From Bin22 sp034428635 (GTDB lineage: Bacteria > Chloroflexota > Dehalococcoidia > Lucifugimonadales > UBA3495): 13,990 nt of DNA. Each line of letters opens with the position of its first letter. Positions within the stretch are counted from its first letter, which is position 1. Both the position numbers and the translations under genes were made by a program. Positions 6,683-12,383 of this stretch are shown here, in pieces. The stretch is taken from assembly GCA_034428635.1 (NCBI GenBank), contig DAOUHR010000058.1:1-13990 (forward strand), given 5' to 3'. The notes beneath the pieces were generated by a model that did no database searches, was not told where the DNA came from, and saw only the letters and a list, made by a program, of their open reading frames with translations.

Positions 6683-6709
6683 GGGCAGACACATAGGTCT
6701 GCCCCTACG
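6683..6709. repeat. GGGCAGAC hairpin repeat, copy 4
   Basis: The core is identical to copies 1 and 3. The flank CTACGGTGGGG is shared with truncated copy 2. Copies 3 and 4 are direct repeats with a 45-bp period. Confidence 0.75.
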
Positions 6710-6895
6710 GTGGGGAGTGCTTGCCTCCGTTTCCCTTTTTCCAGGCTGTATTCTTATGGTGGAGATGGGTCATGCAGGCTGGCAAGAGGAGGGAGACTCG
6801 GATATTCGCCCGTCATCGCCGCTGGCCAAATCGTGTATCATTGGCGGCGTTCGGATGCTTCAAGATACGTCGAAAGTTGAGGGAGGAGAGACAGG

Positions 6896-7324
6896 ATGCG
6901 CGTGATGGTATTGGTCAAGGCAACCGTAGATAGTGAAGCTGGAGCCATGCCTTCTACCGAATTGATAGAGGCAATGTTCAGTTTCAACCAGGAACTTGTA
7001 GACGCCGGGATCATGCAGGGCGGCGACGGCCTCAAACCTTCGTCGGAGGGCAAGCGAGTCGTTTTTGATGGCGACAGCCGCACGGTGATTGACGGTCCCT
7101 TTCCCCACACATCCGAACTGGTGGCCGGCTACTGGCTGTGGGAGGTGAAGGACATGGAAGAGGCGCTGGAGTGGGTGAAGCGCTGCCCCAATCCCATGCC
7201 GGGGCTCAGCGAGATAGAGTTGCGCCCCCTGTATGAAATCTCTGACTTTGGCGATGCAGTGACGCCGGAACTGGCGGAGCAGGAAGAGCGGCTGCGGGAA
7301 GAGCTGGAGAGGCGGCAGGGGTGA
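6896..7324 (+). CDS. YCII-related / DGPF-domain protein
   Basis: This 142-aa protein has the dimeric alpha-beta barrel layout of YCII-related proteins. It has an N-terminal strand (MRVMVLVKA), a helix with the motif FNQELVDAGIMQGGDGLKPS, the diagnostic DGPF at residues 66-69, then AGYWLWEVKDMEEALEWVKR and a final IELRPL strand. Residues 120-142 are a charged helical tail (EQEERLREELERR). DGPF proteins are often encoded beside ECF sigma factors, but none is seen here. The biochemical function of this subfamily is not established. GGAGG at 6882-6886, 9 bp upstream, supports the start. It is the first of three plus-strand genes and is followed after 52 bp by the 186-aa gene. Whether it works with the iron-reductase pair is inference from position only. 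Confidence 0.87.
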   Translation: MRVMVLVKATVDSEAGAMPSTELIEAMFSFNQELVDAGIMQGGDGLKPSSEGKRVVFDGDSRTVIDGPFPHTSELVAGYWLWEVKDMEEALEWVKRCPNPMPGLSEIELRPLYEISDFGDAVTPELAEQEERLREELERRQG

Positions 7325-7376
7325 AGCCATCACCGGAGAAAGACGCCCGCACCATCATTCAAGCCGGAGCAATGCC

Positions 7377-7937
7377 ATGACAACTACCGAACCGCTGCCA
7401 CGCGGGGAAATCATCCAGCAACTGGACGGGACCTACGAGCTGTTTCCCCTGCCCACGGACGAGGAGACACTGCATAGCGTGCTGCTGGACTGCCTCAAGG
7501 AGTGGGAACATGTACGCATCGGCATGCTGGTGCCGGGGGCCGTGTGGGAAATCAAGCCGCCCTGCCAGCCCCGCACCGGGTTCCTGGACGGCTACCTTAC
7601 GGTGGATTTCCAGGAGTGGCACCTGCACCTTTGCATCGGCGAGTCGCGAGCGGCGCCCCCGGAAACTGCCAGGCTACGGCGCACGGCCCGGGCGGAACTG
7701 TACCGGCGGCTTAACCCCGACCACCAGCCAACGTCGTGGGGGTTCAGGCTGTTCAACGGAGGCGGCCAGCAGCAGATAACCGTCCTGCTGCCCAACCCGC
7801 ACCTGGACGAGCAGCAGAATTACTCGGAAAGCCCGGAATGGGACCGGCTTTACCTGTGGGACCAGCTGCGGCAGAAGTACCTGTCCCAGGGCAGTGACCC
7901 CGTGGACCGTTCAGCGCCGAGGTTCTACCATGGCTGA
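7377..7937 (+). CDS. Conserved-looking unknown protein (186 aa) coupled to the FhuF-like gene
   Basis: I recognise the general look of a conserved hypothetical protein but no named function. Features in order are PLPRGEIIQQLDGTYELFPL (residues 7-26), a compact helical segment with acidic character (TDEETLHSVLLDCLKEWE), the block LDGYLTVDFQEWHLHLCIGE near the middle with two histidines and a cysteine, an Arg-rich helix (TARLRRTARAELYRRLN), then WGFRLFNGGGQQQITVLLPN. There is no signal peptide or membrane segment, so it is probably cytoplasmic. GGAG at 7366-7369, 7 bp before the ATG, sets the start. Its last 8 bases overlap the ATG of the FhuF-like gene, which suggests translational coupling and a shared pathway. 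It could be an accessory, chaperone or substrate-handling partner for the reductase; this is inferred. Confidence 0.85.
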   Translation: MTTTEPLPRGEIIQQLDGTYELFPLPTDEETLHSVLLDCLKEWEHVRIGMLVPGAVWEIKPPCQPRTGFLDGYLTVDFQEWHLHLCIGESRAAPPETARLRRTARAELYRRLNPDHQPTSWGFRLFNGGGQQQITVLLPNPHLDEQQNYSESPEWDRLYLWDQLRQKYLSQGSDPVDRSAPRFYHG

Positions 7938-8766
7938 TACAGTCGGCGGGAAGCACCCGCTGGCCAAGAGCATGGCTGAGGCGGAAAGCCTGGGCGGCTT
8001 TTTTGCCGTGCCTCAAGTGGAGCGTGCCGAAGGGGGCTGGACGACGGCGCGGGACCTGTTCCAGGGAGACGACAGGGGACTGGGCCATATGGTGGCGGCC
8101 TACGGGCAACGGGCGTGGGAAAGCTCCAACCGGCATGTGGCAGCCTCAGCTTTCCTGGCAGCCTACCTGAGCCAGGTGGTCTTCCCGGTGGTGGGCCAGT
8201 ACGTGCTGGCGGGGAGAGCGCCCGACGTTTCGCTGGATAACCTGGCCTTCCACTGGAACGGGCCGGCCATTGACGCCACGGGGATGGAGCGGCTGCGCTT
8301 CGGCGCGCTGACCGGCGACCCGGCTGCGGACCAGCCAGACGCGATAACGGCGGCCGATTCCCGGGCCCTGTACGTGCAGTTGAAGGAATGGCTCTTCCGG
8401 GACAACCTGGAACTGGTGATTCCCGATTTGCAGCGGGCGGCAGGGGCCAGCCAGAAGGTTTCCTGGAATGCGGTGGCGGCAGCCTTTTCCCAGGCGCTGA
8501 ACCGCCTGTACGCCGTTGCCGGCAGGCCAGCAGAGGAGGTGAGGGCAGCGGAGATCTTCTTCTCCGATTCCGACTCACCCATCTACGGCCAGCTAACCAT
8601 GGAAGAGTTCCGGAGCCACGGGAGGACGGGGTTCTTCTCGCGGCGGCGCGGGTGCTGCCTGTGGTGGCGGTCGCCGCGGGCCAATGATTACTGCTCCAAC
8701 TGCATTCTGCTGCCACGGCAGGAACAGGACCGGCGCTTTGGGGAGATGTTGGCGGGAATCCGGTGA
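7930..8766 (+). CDS. FhuF-like [2Fe-2S] ferric iron reductase
   Basis: This 278-aa protein resembles FhuF, the cytoplasmic-side reductase that releases iron from ferric siderophores. The diagnostic end is CC at residues 242-243, then C255-x2-C258 (RGCCLWWRSPRANDYCSNC), which binds a [2Fe-2S] cluster in the family. E. coli FhuF has ten residues between the CC pair and the third cysteine; here there are eleven. A helical block SNRHVAASAFLAAYLSQVVF (residues 66-85) matches the usual N-terminal domain. The ATG at 7930 is chosen over an in-frame GTG at 7894 because GAGG (7919-7922) lies 7 bp upstream. It overlaps the preceding gene by 8 bp. No siderophore receptor, ABC importer or biosynthetic gene is in the window, so the substrate is open. 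Its 3' end overlaps the unstopped tail of the antisense kinase remnant. Confidence 0.83.
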   Translation: MADTVGGKHPLAKSMAEAESLGGFFAVPQVERAEGGWTTARDLFQGDDRGLGHMVAAYGQRAWESSNRHVAASAFLAAYLSQVVFPVVGQYVLAGRAPDVSLDNLAFHWNGPAIDATGMERLRFGALTGDPAADQPDAITAADSRALYVQLKEWLFRDNLELVIPDLQRAAGASQKVSWNAVAAAFSQALNRLYAVAGRPAEEVRAAEIFFSDSDSPIYGQLTMEEFRSHGRTGFFSRRRGCCLWWRSPRANDYCSNCILLPRQEQDRRFGEMLAGIR

Positions 8767-9395
8767 AGGATGAGTCGGGGAAAGGTCGCCAGCCCGCGCA
8801 GGGCCCTTACCCGCCAACGGTTAGACTGGATGAATTCGGCGGCGGGGATACTGAAACCCAGGGTAAGCCCCTGGTCCGACTGCCCCGGCTGAATCCAGAG
8901 ACGCCCGCCGTGGGCGTTGACAATGCCCTGGCAAATGGCGATGGCCAGCTTGTTTTCCTCTCTTTCCCGGTCAGTTTCACTGAGCCAACTGGAGGTGGAG
9001 CGGATGAGGTGGTTGCGCATGGCCTCGGTCTGGCGGTCGAGAATACGCATCAACTGGTGGGATTCATCGGACCCGGAATTGGCAATGGTGTCGGCCAGGG
9101 CGGCAAGGGAACCCTTGATGGAGGTCAGGGGAGTTCTCAGTTCATGGCCCACCAGGCTCAAGAAATCGGCCCGCATCCGGTCCGTTTCGTTGAGGGGCGA
9201 CATATCCTGAATGACGATGACTACGGATTCCACCTCGCCTTCCATGGAACAGATGGGTGCGGAGTTGACCGGAGCAGCGGCTGCCTGGACTGCAAGAACC
9301 CCGATGACTTCCTGGTCCTCGGGGGTAAATTCCGGACCGGTGGCCTTGTCCACAACGTAGAGGTTGGCCAGGCACCGGCCATTGTGACCGGCCAT
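8688..9395 (-). pseudogene. Decayed GAF-PAS-sensor histidine kinase with internal deletions
   Basis: The 235-codon frame holds pieces of a sensor kinase in correct order. Residues ~8-41 are the end of a GAF domain (LANLYVVDKATGPEFTPEDQ). Residues ~42-72 are only the end of a PAS domain (VNSAPI...EVESVVIVIQDMSPL). Residues 74-132 are a complete-looking HisKA helix with the phospho-acceptor His84 in GHELRTPLTSIKG. Residues ~148-187 are only the last part of the ATPase domain (AICQGIVNAHGGRLW...LGFSIPAAE). The PAS core is missing at about residue 41, and the N, G1 and most of the G2 boxes are missing at about residue 133. The 5' part is also gone, with a TAA upstream in frame. Homology stops near 8832, after which the frame runs antisense into the FhuF-like gene for lack of a stop. 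It cannot bind ATP as a normal kinase would. Confidence 0.75.
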
Positions 9396-9455
9396 TGAGT
9401 CGGATGGGTGTGCCCAGGGATAAAGACATTAGAGGATGGTATTGGGGAATGCCCG

Positions 9456-9983
9456 CTAGGCGAAGCGGTCCACCAGGTCCTCATTGGAGCCGACGATCTG
9501 TTCTCCCAGGAAAGGGCCGAAGAGTTCCTGGTACTCCATCAACTGGCCTTCCACGTCGAAGCCGGGGTCAAGGCGTATTTCCACTTCCAGAATCTGGCCC
9601 AAACTTTCAACGTCGTCCAGATTGAAGATGACGTTTTCCTTGCTCCAAATCTCTCGTTTCTTGGTCACCACGGCGCGAATGCCCAGGACGGCGTCCAGCA
9701 TCTCCTTGGTCTCATGGCCGTTGAGGCCCCAGACACGGAAGCTGCTGGTCCTTCCTCCCGATTCCTGGCCCTCTTCGTAGTAAATTACCTGGGGCGCGTC
9801 CTTGTCGATACGAATTTTCAGGCGGCGGCGGGAACTGCCCTCCGGAGTATCCGCCAGATTGTAGTAGTAGTCCACCTGTTCCGTATGCTCCACGAAGGAA
9901 GCGCCAAGGTCTGTCAGGGCCTGTCTTATGGGTGCAAATTCGGAGCAATAGGCCTTGATTTCCCGGTTGGTTTGCATGGTCAT
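9456..9983 (-). CDS. CYTH-domain protein (class IV adenylate cyclase / triphosphatase-like)
   Basis: This 175-aa protein spans one CYTH domain, the triphosphate tunnel fold shared by CyaB-type adenylate cyclases and thiamine or inorganic triphosphatases. The N-terminal motif is NREIKA (residues 6-11), matching the N-x-E-x-K form seen in bacterial CyaB-like members rather than strict ExExK. Further tunnel residues are in RRRLKIRI (52-59), VIYYEE (66-71), FRVWGL (82-87), VTKKREIWSKENV (106-118) and the acidic end GQILEVEIRL (129-138). The length is normal. The ATG at 9983 has GGAG 10 bp upstream; a second ATG two codons later is also possible, and the longer reading to 10133 has no support. It lies alone, divergent from the DUF1800 gene. 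Cyclase and phosphatase activity cannot be told apart from sequence alone. Confidence 0.88.
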   Translation of the reverse strand: MTMQTNREIKAYCSEFAPIRQALTDLGASFVEHTEQVDYYYNLADTPEGSSRRRLKIRIDKDAPQVIYYEEGQESGGRTSSFRVWGLNGHETKEMLDAVLGIRAVVTKKREIWSKENVIFNLDDVESLGQILEVEIRLDPGFDVEGQLMEYQELFGPFLGEQIVGSNEDLVDRFA

Positions 9984-10124
9984 CGCTTCTTTTCTCCAGG
10001 GCCGTGGAAAGGATGGAGTGCAGCCTGTGGTTCGAGTTTTGAAAGTTGCCAATATATTTATTATGACGGATAGCACTGAATTATTACACCCGTTACCGGG
10101 GGCTGGCAATTTCCTTACGTTTTC

Positions 10125-10155
10125 TTGAGACATTCAACCTGAAATCGGGTAAAAT
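10125..10155 (+). promoter_or_regulatory. Candidate promoter of the DUF1800 gene
   Basis: TTGAGA (10125-10130) and TAAAAT (10150-10155) resemble -35 and -10 boxes, but the 19-bp gap is longer than the usual 17. They sit 41 bp before the start codon in the AT-richer region between two divergent genes. Confidence 0.35.
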
Positions 10156-10195
10156 GGGCACATTATCACAATGCTTAATTTGATGGAGGAGAGTT

Positions 10196-11599
10196 ATGGC
10201 AGACAATGATGTACTGTTGATGGCTCACCTTATGCGCCGGGCCGGTTTCGGCGCCTCCTACGGAGAACTGCAGGAACGAGCCGCCAGGGGTTACGAGGCC
10301 ACGGTGGAGGAACTGCTGCACCCAGAGGAGCAGGAAGAGCTGAACACAGACGTGATGCAGCGGTACATGGGCTGGCGGGACATGGGTTACCTAGCCGCCA
10401 ACCAGGGTTACTGGACCTACCGGATGGTTAACTCCCCGCGTCAGCTGCAGGAAAAACTGTGTCTTTTCTGGCACAGCATCTTCTGCGTGGGCGATTCCAA
10501 GATAATGGCGCCCCACAACATCCTGGAGCAGCTGGACCACTTCCGCAACCACGGCATGGGGCGGTTCGATGAACTGCTGCTGCGCATGGCCACCAATCCC
10601 GCCATGCTTTACTACCTGGACAACCAGTTGAGCCACAAGGAGGCAGTGAACGAAAACTGGGGCCGTGAGCTGCTGGAACTCTTTTCCATGGGCGTGGGCA
10701 TGGACGGCCAGCCCAACTACACGGAAGAGGACGTGAAAGCCTGCGCCCAGGCCTTTACCGGCTGGACCGTGGGCAACGGAATGCCCCGCTACCCCTATGG
10801 CCGCTACTTCAACCAGTTCCTTTACAACCGCCGCGACCACATCGACGGCGACAAGACCTTCCTGGGCGAAACGGGCGACCTTAACGGCCACGACATCATC
10901 CGCATCATCGCCAGGCAACCGGCCACGGCCCGCTTCATATCCCGCCACCTCTACAACTTCTTCGTGGCCGATGAGCCCCAGGTACCGTCGTGGCAGGATA
11001 CGCCGCCCCGGGACATGGAGGCTATCCGGCAACTGGAAGAGGAGTACTTCCGGTCGGGCTACGAAATCCGGTCTATGCTGCGGCTACTGTTCAACTCAGA
11101 ATTCTTCAAGGAGGCGCGCTTCTCCAAGGTGAAGAGTCCGGCGGAACTGGTTTGCAGCACCCTGCGGTTCATGGGGGACTTCAACCGCCCGGCCCCACGC
11201 ATGTACGACATGGCCCTGGAAATTCGCTACATGGGCCAGGACCTGATGAATCCTCCCACGGTGGAGGGCTGGCACACGGGCAAGGAGTGGATTGACAGCG
11301 GCACCCTGGTGGAGCGGGTCAACTACGCTGCCAGCGAAATGGGTCGCCTGGAGGCGCCAGGAATCCGCGCGGTGGTGCAGCGCTTCAGCGACCAGGCCCC
11401 CACAGTGTCGGCCAGCGACCTACTGGAAGGCTGCCTGGAAATGCTGGGGGGCTACCAGCTTATGGCGGATACGCGCAACCTGCTGCTGGACCACCTGGGA
11501 ACCGACCAGACCATTCCCACCGGCGGCGACGAATTCACCCAGCAAGTGGGGCAGGTGCTGCAATTGATTGTGTCCACCCAGGAGTACCAGTTCACGTAA
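10196..11599 (+). CDS. DUF1800 family protein
   Basis: This 467-aa protein carries the DUF1800 blocks in order: HLMRRAGFG (residues 11-19), LCLFWHSIFCVG, TNPAMLYYLDNQLSHKEAVN followed by ENWGRELLELFSMGVG, NYTEEDVKACAQAFTGWTV, and the late segments QPATARFISRHLYNFF and NPPTVEGWHTGKEWID. The length fits the family. The biochemical role of DUF1800 is not established. In many genomes the gene is paired with a DUF1501 (sulfatase-like) gene; here the downstream neighbour is a convergent tRNA operon, so the usual partner is missing on that side. I see no signal peptide at this start. GGAGG at 10185-10189, 6 bp upstream, firmly supports the ATG. Confidence 0.94.
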   Translation: MADNDVLLMAHLMRRAGFGASYGELQERAARGYEATVEELLHPEEQEELNTDVMQRYMGWRDMGYLAANQGYWTYRMVNSPRQLQEKLCLFWHSIFCVGDSKIMAPHNILEQLDHFRNHGMGRFDELLLRMATNPAMLYYLDNQLSHKEAVNENWGRELLELFSMGVGMDGQPNYTEEDVKACAQAFTGWTVGNGMPRYPYGRYFNQFLYNRRDHIDGDKTFLGETGDLNGHDIIRIIARQPATARFISRHLYNFFVADEPQVPSWQDTPPRDMEAIRQLEEEYFRSGYEIRSMLRLLFNSEFFKEARFSKVKSPAELVCSTLRFMGDFNRPAPRMYDMALEIRYMGQDLMNPPTVEGWHTGKEWIDSGTLVERVNYAASEMGRLEAPGIRAVVQRFSDQAPTVSASDLLEGCLEMLGGYQLMADTRNLLLDHLGTDQTIPTGGDEFTQQVGQVLQLIVSTQEYQFT

Positions 11600-11671
11600 C
11601 TCCCATAGCCGGGGAAATAGCACAAATAGAGGTGACCCTTGTGGCCGGCTTTGCCTTTGGACAACAAAAAC

Positions 11672-11695
11672 GGCCCCCGAACCGGTTCGGGGGCC
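11672..11695 (-). terminator. Perfect palindromic terminator of the tRNA operon
   Basis: GGCCCCCGAACC is followed by its exact reverse complement, giving a stem of about 10 bp with a CCGG loop. On the minus strand it is followed by GTTTTTGTTG, a good T run, so it should end the tRNA transcript 35 bp past the last tRNA. It may also stop plus-strand transcription from the DUF1800 gene, which ends 72 bp before it. Confidence 0.85.
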
Positions 11696-11729
11696 TTACA
11701 TTTCCGTAGGTATAAATTGCCAGGAAAGT

Positions 11730-11814
11730 TGGTGCCGGAGGAGGGACTCGAACCCACACATCTTAAAGATAGCGGATTTTAAGTCCGCCGCGTCTGCCAT
11801 TCCGCCACACCGGC
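11730..11814 (-). tRNA. tRNA-Leu (anticodon UAA)
   Basis: This is an 85-nt class II tRNA including an encoded CCA. The anticodon stem GCGGA/TCCGC encloses CTTAAAA, giving anticodon UAA. It has a variable arm (TATCTTTAAGATG) and the T loop TTCGAGT. The acceptor GCCGGTG pairs with CTCCGGC except at position 6:67 (U:U). The T stem GTGGG/CCCTC has a second U:U mismatch. The two mismatches lie three bases apart on the same strand, which is unusual for a working tRNA. It is the last gene of the three-tRNA operon. Confidence 0.9.
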
Positions 11815-11912
11815 TTAACAGTTAAGGTCCGGCGGGGAGCCGGGCCTGCCGAAGGAAGAGTGCGGCCGACCGGAAATGAGGGAGGGCGGACAGTTCCCGG
11901 CGGAAACTAAGA

Positions 11913-11988
11913 TGGAGGCGACGGGCGGATTCGAACCGCCGAATAGAGGTTTTGCAGACCTCCGCCTTAACCACTTGGCTACGTCGCC
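11913..11988 (-). tRNA. tRNA-Cys (anticodon GCA)
   Basis: This is a 76-nt tRNA with encoded CCA. Acceptor GGCGACG/CGTCGCC and T stem GGCGG/CCGCC are perfectly paired. The anticodon stem GAGGT/ACCTC encloses CTGCAAA, giving GCA. The discriminator base is U73, which is the expected identity element for cysteine. It is the middle gene of the operon, with a 98-bp gap to the downstream tRNA-Leu(UAA) and 41 bp to the upstream tRNA-Leu(GAG). Confidence 0.96.
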
Positions 11989-12029
11989 TCGAGCTGCACC
12001 GGTTTATCACTGCCGGGTCTGGGCCGATA

Positions 12030-12116
12030 TGGTGCCGAGGGCGGGACTTGAACCCACACGAGCTTACGCCCACGGCCCCCTCAAGACCGCGTGTCTACCT
12101 ATTCCACCACCTCGGC
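12030..12116 (-). tRNA. tRNA-Leu (anticodon GAG)
   Basis: This is an 87-nt class II tRNA with encoded CCA. Acceptor GCCGAGG/CCTCGGC is perfectly paired. The anticodon stem CGGTC/GGCCG (one U:G pair) encloses TTGAGGG, giving GAG. It has a long variable arm (TGGGCGTAAGCTCG) and the T loop TTCAAGT. It is the first gene of the operon, starting about 11 bp after the predicted transcription start. Confidence 0.95.
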
Positions 12117-12133
12117 CAGTCGACGCATACCGC

Positions 12134-12161
12134 ATTATAGCACATTTAACACATGGTACAA
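12134..12161 (-). promoter_or_regulatory. Promoter of the tRNA operon
   Basis: On the minus strand a perfect -10 box TATAAT (12134-12139) is preceded by a TG-rich context (TGTGCTATAAT). A weak -35 TTGTAC (12156-12161) lies 16 bp further upstream. The expected start is near 12127, just before tRNA-Leu(GAG). Confidence 0.7.
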
Positions 12162-12261
12162 GAAAATACCGGTAGCTTTAACCAAATACGGAAAAGGGGC
12201 TGTAATCTCCCCCGGATGCGGTCCGGCAGCGCCATTGAGCCTGTCGCGGCGGCCACCATTG

Positions 12262-12290
12262 TTGAAGCGGCCCCGGGGCGCTGATAGGAT
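12262..12290 (+). promoter_or_regulatory. Candidate promoter of the NurA-domain gene
   Basis: TTGAAG (12262-12267) and TAGGAT (12285-12290) each match 4 of 6 consensus bases and are 17 bp apart. The resulting leader would be about 85 nt. The spacer is very GC-rich, so this is only a candidate. Confidence 0.3.
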
Positions 12291-12383
12291 GGATTCAGGT
12301 TCTATCTTTCCGCGGGGAATGGGTGAATTCGCCCGCCACCACACTTTCTTTCACCAAATTTCTCCATATGCGAGTGTATTATT

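Larger units (their letters stand above)
6484..6895. other. Intergenic region with composite repeat copy B and two hairpin repeats
   Basis: This 412-bp stretch lies between the divergent 131-aa unknown gene and the YCII-type gene. It holds composite repeat copy B (6507-6629) and two intact GGGCAGAC hairpins (6638-6664, 6683-6709). The last ~180 bp have no repeat I can see and should contain the promoter of the three-gene group that follows. The best -10-like hexamer is TATCAT at 6835-6840, but no good -35 is paired with it. Confidence 0.55.

Noticed and set aside
5961..6709. Possible CRISPR-like array from repeated GGGCAGAC units
   Set aside because: Spacing is irregular (45 to over 590 bp), one copy is half missing, and there are no cas genes. 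It fits dispersed palindromes.
7894..7929. GTG start for the FhuF-like protein
   Set aside because: It would overlap the upstream gene by 44 bp. The ATG at 7930 has GAGG at a 7-bp distance.
9984..10133. Longer start for the CYTH-domain protein
   Set aside because: The extra 50 residues have no family match. The ATG at 9983 has a ribosome site and matches the normal domain start.
12181..12383. Possible structured RNA or riboswitch upstream of the NurA-domain gene
   Set aside because: There are a few short palindromes such as GGGTGAATTCGCCC, but nothing matches a known RNA family and the gene gives no ligand hint.
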